Positions 44,397-55,449 of a stretch of DNA of 64,000 bases are shown here, piece by piece; the stretch's first letter is position 1; each line of letters opens with the position of its first letter. The DNA comes from Dipteris shenzhenensis (Eukaryota > Polypodiophyta > Polypodiopsida > Gleicheniales). The stretch lies in the NCBI GenBank assembly GCA_047967505.1, contig CM106541.1; one strand, 5' to 3'. A program made the translations under genes and the position numbers. A model generated the notes under the pieces. It ran no database searches, was not told the DNA's origin, and saw nothing but the letters and a program-made list of their open reading frames with translations.

Positions 44397-45629
44397 ATGG
44401 CTATGGATCCTCCTCCTCCCTCCCTCCACCTCCATCCTGCCGATGCTCTGCATCTTGTCAAGCAAGGAGCTTCCCTTTTCATCCTCGACATGCCTCCCCA
44501 CACTCTTTTCGGCCTCGACCTCCAGTTTTTCTCTGTCGGTCCTCTCTTCAAAGGCGTCAAGATGATCCCTCCCGGTCCCCACTTCGTTTATTACAGCTCC
44601 ACCTCCAACCATGGCCCTGAATCCTCCCCCGTCTCTGGTTTTTTCATCCACCCCCTTCCCGGGGACGTCATCGTCCGACGATGGGATGCCCCGGAAGAGC
44701 AGCTGCTGAAATTGGCCGACCCGGACGAGGAAGAGCGCTACCAGCTCGCAGTGAAGAACCTGGAATTTGATCGCCATTTGGGTACGTATGATGCCCACCA
44801 TTACCAGTCATGGAAACAGCTTACGAGCTATCTCACACCGAAAACGATCGAGCGCTTTGAACCCGTTGGTGCAACTATCTCTGTCATTGCCGAAGCAGAA
44901 TTTGCAGATAAACAGGCCAAGACTCCTGCGGAAAGGCGACTCTACGAGCACCTGGCGAAAAATCGGGATCTGCATGCCCAGAAATTTCCTCTTTCGGTTG
45001 CCAGTACCCCCGTGGGAGGGAGAGAGGCCACTGGAAGGTGCTTCTATACGCAGCTTCCTCACCTAGTGAGACGTCCTGGGGCAAGTGGAGCAGAGCTAAC
45101 AGCACTGAATGTTGATAAGAGTTCTGTACTCGAAGGTCTGTTGAAACACCAGTATGAAGGGTCGGAAGATTTGCTTCTTGGAGAGCTCCAGTTTTCTTTT
45201 GTAGCGTTTTTAATGGGACAGTCCCTTGAGTCTTTCAGCCAATGGAAGTCCATTGTGTGCCTGATGCTCAGTTGTGAAGAGGCCCCTCTGAGAAAACACA
45301 CTCGATTATTTGTGAAGTTTTTGGAGGTCGTGTGCTTCCAGTTAAAAACTAGCCTAAAGTCGGGAACAATGAAGTCAGAGTCACCATATCTGGATGATAC
45401 GTGGTTTTCCAATGACAACTTCTTGCGATTGCTCTTCAAAGAGTTTTACCAACTCGTTACAGAAGCCCAACCTGTAGATGGAGATCTTTTAAAGCACATC
45501 AGAAGGCTGAAAAGCATATTGGAGTCTTTGTTGGGTTGGAATTTGGAGCTTGAAGAGGGAGATCCTGCAAGTTACGACGAATATGCACCCGTGGTCGTCA
45601 TGGAAGCAGAGGCACACGAAATCGAATGA
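44397..45629 (+). CDS. AAR2: AAR2, U5 snRNP assembly factor
   Basis: A single open frame of 410 residues. AAR2 escorts Prp8 during cytoplasmic and nuclear maturation of the U5 snRNP, blocking Brr2 binding until U5 is assembled. The N-terminal domain is clear: residues 22-41 hold the KQGASLFILDMPPHTLFGLD segment, 46-63 SVGPLFKGVKMIPPGPHF, then VYYSS and GFFIHPL, followed by DVIVRRWD. The C-terminal helical domain has LLLGELQFSFVAFLMGQSLE, SQWKSIV and TRLFVKFLEV, ending YAPVVVMEAEAHEIE (the family ends with APVVVE). Length matches the human protein (384 aa). The start is chosen at 44397 (MAMDPPPP) because residues of the longer frame from 44313 look unconserved; 44403 is an alternative. No intron interrupts it. 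Nearest neighbours are retroelement remains. Confidence 0.93.
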   Translation: MAMDPPPPSLHLHPADALHLVKQGASLFILDMPPHTLFGLDLQFFSVGPLFKGVKMIPPGPHFVYYSSTSNHGPESSPVSGFFIHPLPGDVIVRRWDAPEEQLLKLADPDEEERYQLAVKNLEFDRHLGTYDAHHYQSWKQLTSYLTPKTIERFEPVGATISVIAEAEFADKQAKTPAERRLYEHLAKNRDLHAQKFPLSVASTPVGGREATGRCFYTQLPHLVRRPGASGAELTALNVDKSSVLEGLLKHQYEGSEDLLLGELQFSFVAFLMGQSLESFSQWKSIVCLMLSCEEAPLRKHTRLFVKFLEVVCFQLKTSLKSGTMKSESPYLDDTWFSNDNFLRLLFKEFYQLVTEAQPVDGDLLKHIRRLKSILESLLGWNLELEEGDPASYDEYAPVVVMEAEAHEIE

Positions 45630-45799
45630 AAAGAATAAGAATTATTATTGGGTATGACGAAAGTACATTTCAACTTTTGATTTTGAGAAGCATATTCTGG
45701 GTCAAAGTTCTTCTGTACTTCTCCACACCTGTCACCGTCCTAGGGTAGGCTTATTGTCTGTTTGAAGTTTTGTGGGTAGACAAACAGAGGAAACTCCTG

Positions 45800-46507
45800 G
45801 GTTGTTGCGCCCCCCCCCTCCCCCCTGCACACCCCCCTTCCTAAGGCATCATCCCCAAGCCTGACGTGCTCTCCTAAAGCTTGAGTGGGCCTTGTCTATG
45901 TGGCCCGCAATCACGCCTCCTTGCTGCCATTCTCTGGACAGTCAATTCCAAGGTAGTGCTTGCTATGGTTGATAGACCTCCCTGCTGCTCTACCTCCAAA
46001 GTTGTCTTCTTTTGCTGCTTCTACGCACCAAAGATCGCTCTATGTAGGTCTGCTCCTTTGTGTGCTGCAGGAACCTGCAACAATGCTGAGATCTCTTCTT
46101 GCTGCAAATTGCCTCTCTCTAGAACATCCACTTGTGGGCTGGATTGCTCCCTGAAGGGGCCTCAAGTTCCCAAGACCTGATCTCAATGGCGTGTGCAAAT
46201 GCCCCAGCCAAGGGGGCCTTTTATAGGCTGCTTCCCAGCCAACCAAAAATACCAACCAGCCGACCTGGTCAGCCACCTAACCAGCCAGCCAACCAGCCAA
46301 TTGGAGCTGGTTCAAACTGATCAGACCCTAGACCAGATCGAAGCCCTCAAATAGGCGTTTTTTTGCTGCATGGTAGATCTGCCTCTGTTCTCGAAATTTA
46401 TGGCCTGATCTCATCATCTTCTCCAGGTTCTGCTGCAACCGGACTGTCCCAGACTGCTGTGCCAGTGTTCCAGCAGTAGTCCCTATGTACCAAACCTTTC
46501 CAGCCCT
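45800..46507 (-). repeat. possible solo LTR
   Basis: The minus strand starts TGTAAGGGCTGGAAAGG at 46507, resembling the LTR start at 38753 (TGTTGGAAAGG). It has a TATA box CCTATAAAAGGCCC (minus, about 46210-46223) and tandem CCAGCCAACCAG-type units at 46235-46300. No polypurine tract or partner was seen. The left edge is a guess. Confidence 0.35.
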
Positions 46508-46564
46508 TACAAGTCATGGATAACACAAGTAGAACAACCTGACAACATGCCAAGCAATGCATTC

Positions 46565-46800
46565 ACATATATCCAAGCCATTACTGAGCCCAAGGGCCAC
46601 ATACTCTATGTTCCGGAGCGCATCATGGGTTTCAGGGATCACGTACTCTGAAACAAAGTCTACACTGAGTATCTTATCAAGTGCCAGGGACTCCCTGAGG
46701 ATGAGAACTCATGGCAGCCAGAGAGCATTGTCCAAGAAAACCTCTCCTACCGGGGTGATTATTATTTGCTGTTTGCTGCACCTATTTAACAGCCTGCATA
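46565..46800 (+). pseudogene. chromovirus (Ty3/gypsy) chromodomain remnant
   Basis: One frame reads ILYVPERIMGFRDHVL, a stop, then NKVYTEYLIKCQGLPEDENS and WQPESIVQENL. This is the chromodomain fused to the integrase C-terminus of plant chromoviruses (RI...R....N....EYLVKW.G.P..D.SWE...), thought to direct integration to heterochromatin. The Cys in IKCQG replaces the usual Trp. The rest of pol is missing upstream. Inactive. Confidence 0.75.
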
Positions 46801-46983
46801 TGAAATTTTAAATTCTATGGGAAGGAATGGCTGTAATGAAGGGGAAAAAGAGGCCAAGTTAGAGGCCCTTTAGGTGGAAAATGTGGAGGGACTATGTAAG
46901 TCTCCATCCACCCCCTACTATGTACCTTTTGATGTGACATCTAATCCTATCTACTCTCCCTCCTCCTTCCTGCTACCTGCAGT

Positions 46984-47203
46984 CTCGTAGCCTCTGCCAC
47001 AAACAAATATAAAAAGAGGGGCAAGAGGGACACATGGACAATACTTGGTCATTTCAAAGACATTTGTCAATAGGTGGCTCATCATGATAATGCCACATTT
47101 CATTGATGTGGAGGATGTCTATTTCAGATGATAGAAGTTAACACATTGCTTGACATTGAGCTCCATGGTTGAATTTAATATGTTAAATGCAATACTCTAA
47201 ATG
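46984..47203 (+). repeat. direct repeat, copy 1 (gypsy LTR part?)
   Basis: CTCGTAGCCTCTGCCACAAA to AATACTCTAAATG, repeated at 48359-48547 with small indels. It follows the chromodomain, so it may be 3' non-coding or LTR sequence of the same gypsy element. Confidence 0.85.
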
Positions 47204-47484
47204 TTAAAACTCTCATTGAAATTATTCTTTACAATTGAATAGCAATGTTAAACGAGAATGCAAGCCATTGGCTATTGATTGTAGCAATCAATACATTGCT
47301 TATAGTTATCCTTGACAATTGTATGGCAATTCTAAATGCAAACTATGTTTCAAATTTCTTCTAATGATTGAAAATGGCTTTACATTTAAAGACTGCGTAA
47401 GGATTTCCAACCTCACAAGCCCCTTATTAAAAAACAGAGGCGACACCTATGTCAGACCATGCATAGGTAGCTTCTAGATTCAAT

Positions 47485-47705
47485 ATGAGAAGAATTATTG
47501 CAAGACAAGATGTGCTAGGTCCTGTATACAAATTGTATTGGCTTCATCTCTTAATTGAGCCTCCTCAACAACTCATGGGGTGCAGTTTCTTAGTATTCTT
47601 TGATCCTCTTCTTCAAGCTAATTATTGGAATCTAAATCAAAATGTGCTTGTACCATGTCATGCGTTACATCATCCTGCTCATGAGTTCTCTCGTCTTGTG
47701 TAGGT
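47485..47705 (+). other. short unassigned open frame
   Basis: A 72-codon frame (MRRIIARQDVLGPVYKLYWL) without a recognised family. Kept only because nothing else explains 47204-48358, which is otherwise without clear content. A minus-strand TATA-like CCTATAAAAGGAGG lies at about 48088-48101 and a plus-strand CCCTATAAATAGG at 48167-48179, so retroelement promoter remains are likely. Confidence 0.2.
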
Positions 47706-48358
47706 ACATATTCCCATCCTTGGGCTTCCCTCATGGTCATTCTCCTCTTAAGGCACATACTACTTCAATAGTTTTGATTTATGTAACTAAGGTAGCCTAC
47801 AGCCTGCTAGCTTAGGTCTAATTCACAGCCTAATGGTGTAGAAATACCAGCAAATGAATGCAAAGGTAAAGTACTGCATGTAAGTTGCAGAAATTCAAGA
47901 GCTGAACCATCAAAGTACTTGGCATGTGTGTAGATCCATAGCTAGTAAGGGCTGCACCAGCAACAGGGCTAGGAGAGGATTCCTAGGCTAGGAGAAGACA
48001 TCCTAGTTCAGCTTAGAGGTATTCAAGCTTCAGCTGTAATGAGTGAACACAAGTTTGCATTAAGAATACATCGTACAGCAGAGCCTCCTTTTATAGGTGT
48101 GGGCCTGGCATCAATTTACAAGTCTACTTAGGGGATGGCAGGCCAGATCTGGAGCTCCCCAGCCCTATAAATAGGCCCCCATTGGGAGGGGGTTAAGGAT
48201 GGACTATGCTCCTGTAAGGATTATTTTTGAGCGGTGGTAAGGTGTTTGTGAAACCATCTGTCAAATGTGTGGGATTTCTGAGTCGCACTGCCTTGTGAAT
48301 GAATGCGCACAGGTTGCTGTTACACAGTTAAAATGCTACTTTTATTGCTGAAGTAGTG

Positions 48359-48547
48359 CTCGTAGCCTCTGCCACAAACAAATATAAAAAGAGGTGCAAG
48401 AGGGCACATGGACAATACTTGGTCATTTAGGTGGCTCATCCACATTCATTGATGTGGATGATGTCCATTTCGGATGATAGTAGTTAACACATCGCTTGAC
48501 ATTGAGCTCCCCAGTCGAATGGAATATGTTGAATGCAATACTCTAAA
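48359..48547 (+). repeat. direct repeat, copy 2
   Basis: Second copy of 46984-47203, shorter by a deletion after TTGGTCATTT. Confidence 0.85.
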
Positions 48548-49019
48548 TAACTAGCAATGATCAAATCTGGTCCTAAATATCATCTGAGCAAGTAGGGATA
48601 CTGATCTACTATGGAAGAGGGCTGCCATGAAGACTCACCATCTGGACCCTGGTAATCCCCTCCATTTGAAGTACTGCTCAATGTAGGATTTGTTTCTGAG
48701 GATGAAGTCTCTAACTAAATCCAAGGATCTACTCATAACCTGATCTGTGGAAACCAGTGATGCACCCTTTGGAGTACCCAATTTCTTTGGATCTGTAATT
48801 GCTGCTGGCTTATTATGAATACCAGATGGTTGATTTCCTCTCATGCCCTTCAGTATTCGAGTGCTAAGCTTTCAGAATTGACTCACAAGGTGAGACGCAT
48901 CGGTACTACCCATGCAACTTTTTATGTGCCTGTCCAGATTTGTACTCATTGCATTTGCTGATACAAAAACAACAATGGAGGCAAGTGAATGTGAGACATT
49001 ATCTCAAGGTGCCTTGACA

Positions 49020-49265
49020 TAACTAAAAACACTATTGCAAAGTGTCACTATGAGATAAAAAGCATGCAAAAAGAGGCCTAAATTTAAGGGTATTTTTCAT
49101 AGCAATTTTGAAAGTTTCCAACATTTACGTAATTCTAAAAAATGTAATACATAATTAAAAACACTATTTGCATAGTATCTCTATGGGAGCAAAATCATGC
49201 AAAAAAGAGGTCTAAATTAATAGTATTTTTCATAGCAATTTAAATTTTTTTGACATTTGATGTAA
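49020..49265. repeat. 131-bp tandem duplication
   Basis: TAAAAACACTATTGCAAAG (49024) and TAAAAACACTATTTGCATAG (49155) start two diverged units sharing GTATTTTTCATAGCAATTT. Confidence 0.8.
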
Positions 49266-49286
49266 CCATCCATAAATGAATACGTT

Positions 49287-49535
49287 TCATGTCTTGCAAC
49301 ATAATTTAAGATCCCATCTGTAAATGGTATTAAAAATGGCTAAATAGTTTGAGCATTCAATTTTTGATAATCCACATACAAGTTCACCATTCTTGTTTGG
49401 TACTATCATAATGGGAATAGCATAAATAAATCCTGCTTCACATAATCTGGATTCATTCAGTATCTTTATTGCCAAATGGGCTTGGCATTTTCGGATGTAA
49501 GGAATTGCTACTTTTGACTTTATCCCTATCATCAA
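49287..49535 (-). pseudogene. Ty3/gypsy reverse-transcriptase fragment
   Basis: Contains AIKILNESRLCEAGFIYAIP and IMIVPNKNGELVCGLSKIEC, matching the start of the gypsy RT domain (L.L...L.AGFI......PVVIVPKKNG.LR.C.DY..LN). No catalytic YxDD part follows on this strand. Inactive scrap. Confidence 0.55.
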
Positions 49536-49599
49536 TGCAAGGGCTTGGGCATCTTTGTCCTTTCCCGCTTAGAAGATCTACAACAAAAGATAACCTTAC

Positions 49600-49851
49600 C
49601 CAACACATCCTTGACTTTCGCAGCCATTGGATTCACTCGTCATGATCTTCCATAGTTTCTTGGCCACCAGATGGCTCGAGATCTTTACCTTCTAGATGCG
49701 ATAATTTGTCCCGTCCAGCTTTTCCGTCTCTCCAAAATTTGGAATTGGCTGTTGTATTGACAGCAAGGACTGTGGTCCCACGGCTCCCATTCAGATTCTT
49801 TGAAACACCGACCTCAAAACCTCCACCACCAGAACCTTTCTTTGCCGACAT
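49600..49851 (-). pseudogene. copia gag start, minus strand
   Basis: Opens MSAKKGSGGGGFEVGVSKNL. In the neighbouring frame the order IPNFGETEKLDGTNYRIWKV and SSHLVAKKLWKI parallels the gag at 40530-40400 (IPNFRESRKLDGSNYLIWKV). A frameshift separates the two parts. The leader to the right (to about 50050) also shares short blocks with 40560-40600. Inactive. Confidence 0.65.
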
Positions 49852-49869
49852 AGCTTCTGAAAATCACTT

Positions 49870-52800
49870 GAGCAAACAAGAAGAATTTTTTGTAGCAACC
49901 AAATAGACTCTATGCCCACTTGCTTGAACCTGAGTCACCCTCCTCGCAAGGGCACAATCCTCCATACGTCAAAGACGATTCCCTAGAGCCTTGAATCAAG
50001 GCAATCCTTTAGCAAGGTCCTTGCCTTCAACCTCCACCACTTGTGAGTCTCCTTCCGGGGTCCGATATGTATTACTCAGATTTTCGTCTTTCCTTTGACT
50101 CCCACTCTCATAGTTACTATTAAAAAGGGTTGAAACACATGCGCAACTTGGCACCACATACACGATTTGCTAGCAGCATTGATATTGACATCATTGGAAA
50201 GGTACTACTAGAGTCAAGGTAGCATGTTGATAAGATAACTTTGAGCTTCTCTTACGGTGGGGCACTACCTTGCAAACCAAGTGTTGACTCTTCATGGACA
50301 CTTAAAGTATGAGAACTTCTGTTAGAGCCTCAATTTGAGAGTCAATAATGCTTTCTCTTACAATGAGGAGAAAAGAATTCTGTTTTTTGAGTTTCTGTGA
50401 GTGCGTTTAAGAAAGTGTCAGTGTTCTTAAGTAAGAAAGAGAATGAAAAGACTTCATTGAAGCTTCTACCTCTTTTTGAGGTTCCTACAAGAATTCTATA
50501 TGATACAATGCAAGTTTCAGAGCCATGTACAAGTTATCTCGTGTTTTGTACTATTATGGCATCTATTGCTCTTTCATAATTCATTTTTCAACTTGGGAAC
50601 ATCTATTTGGAAAAACAAATGCGTATGTGACAAGATTTTGCCTCATACAACATTCCACTTTTGTTTTGGAGCATCAAAGTAACAATAAACCAGACAACAC
50701 AAAATTTGAAGCTTGACATTAGATATTTTCAAAGAGAAAGAATAGCGAATAAGTGGTCTCATTGACGTGCATGTTTTTTCATCTAACAGTGAAATAAATT
50801 GTTTTAAAGGCAGGCAGCATAGTGGGACAAAGTGAAAAGCTGCACTTTTGTTGTTAGGCTCGGCTCTCCTTCAACCACGTGTCATGCTCTTTTTATAAAT
50901 CATTTATTCAACTTATTGTATGGTCATATTTATTTTTCATCACCCATGAAATCAAATAAACATATCCATTCTTTTTATTCACCTTATTATATGGCCAGTT
51001 GTAGGATATCCAAAGCGATCTTCTATCCCCGAAAACAAAATAGGAAGAGTCAACATTCATTTCAAGTTTTTTGGTCATTCAATCGATTGATAAAAATTAA
51101 GATTTCAATAATTTCTTTTGATGCTACGTAGAAATTCAAACCACGCCTTGCGCCATACTAGTTTCCACACGTAAACTATGTGTAGCTGCATCAAGGCACA
51201 ACATCTATGGAATTCGAAATCATCCATGGATGCCATTCCCATTCCTTGGACAATTTCCTCGAGGTTGTATCACATTTACTATCCCTCACATTTTCTTATG
51301 CTCATCCGTTGTGCGTGAAACGATTAACCGCCTCAGGCACCCTTACTGCTTACATTCATTGCATATTTGATTGAGCAATCGTCTATTTTTTTCATATGCA
51401 GCTGTTGCTTTCTTGAGCTACGTGTTCATGGTTTCCATTTATTTCCATACATAATCTAGTGACCGATTGGATGTTGAAAGTTTGGGCGGTGGTCGTTTTT
51501 GGCTTGCAATTGCCATCTTGGAGATTTTCTCACTCCAACACTCGCTTAATTTCTCTCTTATATAGACTATAGGTTTCGCAGATTGCCTGTGCTCACCTTC
51601 AGCTTCAAATGTTGTCTCGAAGAGGTGGTTGACATAATTATTAAGGTTTTTATATTAGTAGTGAGTTGATGCTCATTGAGATTATCTTTGATCAATATTG
51701 CTCCTTTATGGTGTTGCAATTTTTTGGTCCTCCACCTTCACGAGCATTTTGTGGGGATATTCCTACGTAGAACTACTAATTTTGACCTACTAACTTACTT
51801 ATTAGATATGTTTCATTTTCAAAAATCTTAGATTTAATGCAGCATTCATTTGCTTGGGAGTGAAATTGGATGCTATAATTTTAGATTTTAGTTTAATTAA
51901 TATAGCCAAGGCAAATTCTTAAACACAATGAGTCCTAGTTGCATTTTGTATTGAAGTGATTGCTAGACCTCCTCATCTTTATAGAATTGTCTCGGCCTAG
52001 TCTATTGGACTTTTTCATAACAAAGACAGCTTGGTACAAAGGTTTCGTTAGCGCTCCGAGAGGAAAAAAGTGTCTTGTATTAAAGTGTATTGAATTTTTA
52101 TTATAGCATGGAGAGGTTCTCTTTGCTTTACTAATCCATGCTTTTGATTACTATTGGATGCTTATCTTTTGAATCCTAGTAAATGTCTTATCATGCTCTA
52201 ATTTGGACTTGCTAGCTAACTATAGTCCCTTTGACAAAAGCCAAGTGCGCAAATACTACCAAGACAACTCCACCTCCTTGCAGTGGTTCCCTCTTGTTTA
52301 AGATGCATTATCATACGAAAGTAATTCATTGAGTTCAATAGAGTTAGTGACTTTGTGATAGGAGAAAGTAGGCAAGAAGATGGTCCTACCAAGTTCAAGG
52401 TTTACTCTAGCAAAAGTAGAGTAAGATCATATCACAAAAGGATCTAAGAGAAGTTGGTTGAGAGAGACAACACGAGTTCAATTTTTAAGGTTTCATTTGT
52501 GTTTTTCATTCTTTGACTTTGCATTAATAAGGACTTCTCATCTCTTTATTGGTATTGGTGTGGATTTGGTCCCCAAGATAAGAGCCATGTTCCTCGACAA
52601 GTGCTAGACATGGTGAACCACCTTCAAACTTATAAGGGTAGTCAACCCAAGGCTGGTAAAAATTTACTGGGATGCAGGTGCCATTTTTTGATACATAGAT
52701 TTTGTCACTTTCCAAATGTTGCATCGATTAAGTACTATATTGAAATGCAACATGTTGATAAGAACAACAAAATTGCACATGGTGTGCAATACAAGGGGTC

Positions 52801-54950
52801 CAATACAAAGGCAAATCTTGACTAAGCACCATGAATTTCTCGACAAATAAAAGAAGTCTGGGTGTTCCATGAATTATCTAGGGGATTTACCCCTAAATAG
52901 GTTTGGGACCAACACATCCAGTTCTTGCAAACATGAGACACATCCAATAATTTTCATAAGAATGCTTGGAAGATAGACAAAGATGAGGTGAAGAAAACCC
53001 CCAACAAAAAAAAAAAGAAAAGAAAAAGCTACGACCAAGTGAGCTTCATCCATTTTTATAGCAAAAATGAGCTTACCATTTGACTCTGTACAATGAATGA
53101 GAAAAATAGTTAGGATATCAAAAAATGTAGTTAGGATATAGAAAATGAAACTAAATAAATTGCAATGCAAAGATGAAGTTCCTCTTACCATCGTCTCTCA
53201 TTCCATAGAATTTCAACATCCAAGTAAACATTGTTGAAAGCATTCATGTCAAATGATTACACACCATATTTATTTTAACTCTTGCTAGTCATAAGGTCCC
53301 ACTTACACAATGGTATCCACCAAGCATTTCTCTAGCACATCTGTTTGTTTCTTGCCATGCAAGCTTTGCAAATCAAGGTGTGGGTAGTGGCATTATAGAC
53401 TTCTTATACTTTCCCACAAGAGCAGACTTGAAAATTTAACATAGATGCGTAAGATTCTCGACTTACTAGCAGCAACATCACAAGATCCAAATATGTCCTT
53501 TGAATACACAATGCCCTTCAAGTCCTTCATCGCCTCTCTAGCAGCTTGCACATGCAAGCATTTGTGTCTTGGGTCATTCAACATCTCAATCACAAATGGC
53601 TAGAGGGCATGAATAGTTAATATCATCCATATCCATTCTTCTCATCACAATCTCCATGAAGCTCCTAAAGAAAGCACACGTGAATCTTAGCAGAAACGAT
53701 GCAACACCATAGTAAGAAGTTTCATTGAAACATTGGGGAACCAATCTTGTAGCCCAGATTCAACTCCTTTGAGCACCACTAGTAGGTGCCAATGCATTCC
53801 ATAGATCGTCATTGTTTTTTCTTATCCTTTAATCCTTTTGGGTGTTTCCTTGATCTTTTATACTCATTCTAATATCTTCTCCCATTCTTTCTCTATGGCT
53901 AATTGAACTTGGAAGCATAGATCTTTCCAAATATTGTTTTGTTGTAGCTAGTTTGTATTTCTTGCAATTCCTATTGCTCCAAGTCCAATGCATGTCACTC
54001 CATGGCCAATTCATTAGCTTTGTTATAAGATCTTTGTTCTATCTTTAACGATTCTTTATAGATCTACGCATTACGACAATGATATTATTTCCCAAATGTG
54101 CTAAGTGTTCTTCTTGGGATCTATGCACCTTGCTTGCTTACATAGACATTTCCTGAGCATGGTCTAATCGATTGTAAAGCAATCAAACATGTCCATTGCC
54201 AACAAACCAAACAAGATAAAAAAGAGGGTTCTTTTGGGTGGCAAGGTCCATAGGTTACAAGGTTCTTTACACCCAAAGGTAAAGATGATTCTTTTCTTGC
54301 AAATAAAGACTATGGAGCACGATTTTAGTTCTCCTTAATCCCAAAATGTGTGTGCTTGCATATTGAGCCTTCAGCTGTAAAGTTCACATGGTACTTTTTG
54401 AGATGTCATCAAATGGTGCCATGAGTAGGAGTATAGTGTATGGAGAGCTTGGGAGTAAGACAAGAATGAAGAAGAGCATGTAGGCATGGAGCACTAGGCA
54501 TAGAGGAGAAACAACTTGCAGGCATGGAGAAGGAACAGGCATAGAAGAGCAGCATGTAGACGTAGAGGAGGAGGAGGCAGATGGCGGGAGGATGAGGACC
54601 TAAGAATTCAATTTTGATTTGAAATTTTGAATTAGGAAGAGGTGGCCTCATCCATCAATGATTTGTAAAGGTGTAGCATTAGAGCCATATGATTATGGCA
54701 CTTGCGATGGCTCGTGGTGGCTTATTGCAATGATGCCTCAAGAGTGGCATGGGGTGGCAACATCATGCTCTCAGAACTCTCATGATCTTGCTTTATCTCA
54801 TGCATGCAAACCATGTCTCTCCCACTAGGTGCCATTGGGTATGTGTGCGCTTCCAAAGAAAGACACTCCCATTAAGAAAAACATGGGGAAACACCTTGAA
54901 AAGATAGGGAAAGGACTAAGTATTCTTTGACTTTTCTTTTCATATTATGA
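49870..54950. other. gene-poor AT-rich region
   Basis: Open frames are short and without family matches. The most coding-like are 52601-52825 (+) and 53393-53593 (-, MIEMLNDPRHKCLHVQAARE). No LTR pair, terminal repeat or RNA gene was recognised. 54470-54590 holds loose GGCATGGAG/GGCATAGAAG repeats. Confidence 0.4.
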
Positions 54951-54954
54951 ATAA

Positions 54955-55445
54955 AATAGGATAGATGTAAGAGTGAAAGAGAGGAGAGAAAAAGTAGGAT
55001 AAGGAAGAGAAAGAAAAGGAGGAAAGGGGAGAGAAAGAGAGAGAAATAGGTCAGGGGGAGAGAAGGAGAAGAAAAGGAAAAAAAGCAAAGCAGAGAGAAA
55101 AAGAGAAGGAAAAAAACACGTTGAAAATGAAGAGGAAAGGAAAAAGGAGGAGAAAAAAAGCAAAAAGAAATAGGAGAAAGGAAAGGAAAAAGAACGAAGA
55201 GAAAGCACAAATGGAAAGACAAGGGGAGAAACAAAGAGGAAAATGAGGGGGGAGAGAAGGATAAAAAATTTCAACCAAAACAAGAGAAAAAAAAAGAGGA
55301 ACTAGAAAAGAGAGAGCAAGAGAGAAAGAAGAAATGGAAGAGAAGGAAAGGAAAAAAAGAAGAGGGGGGAAAGGAAAAATGAAAAAAAAAGGGGAGAGAC
55401 AAACATGAAAAGGAGAGAGGAGAAAAGGAAGGAAGGAAAAAAACC
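54955..55445. repeat. polypurine tract, about 490 bp
   Basis: Plus strand almost only A and G (GAGAGAAAAAG, GGAAAAAAAG). Phe/Leu/Ser-rich minus-strand frames are composition artefacts. Confidence 0.92.
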
Positions 55446-55449
55446 TTCA

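Noticed and set aside
45881-46180. Cys-rich 99-codon plus-strand frame
   Set aside because: Lies antisense to a probable LTR. Cysteines follow from TGC-rich sequence, with no spacing pattern.
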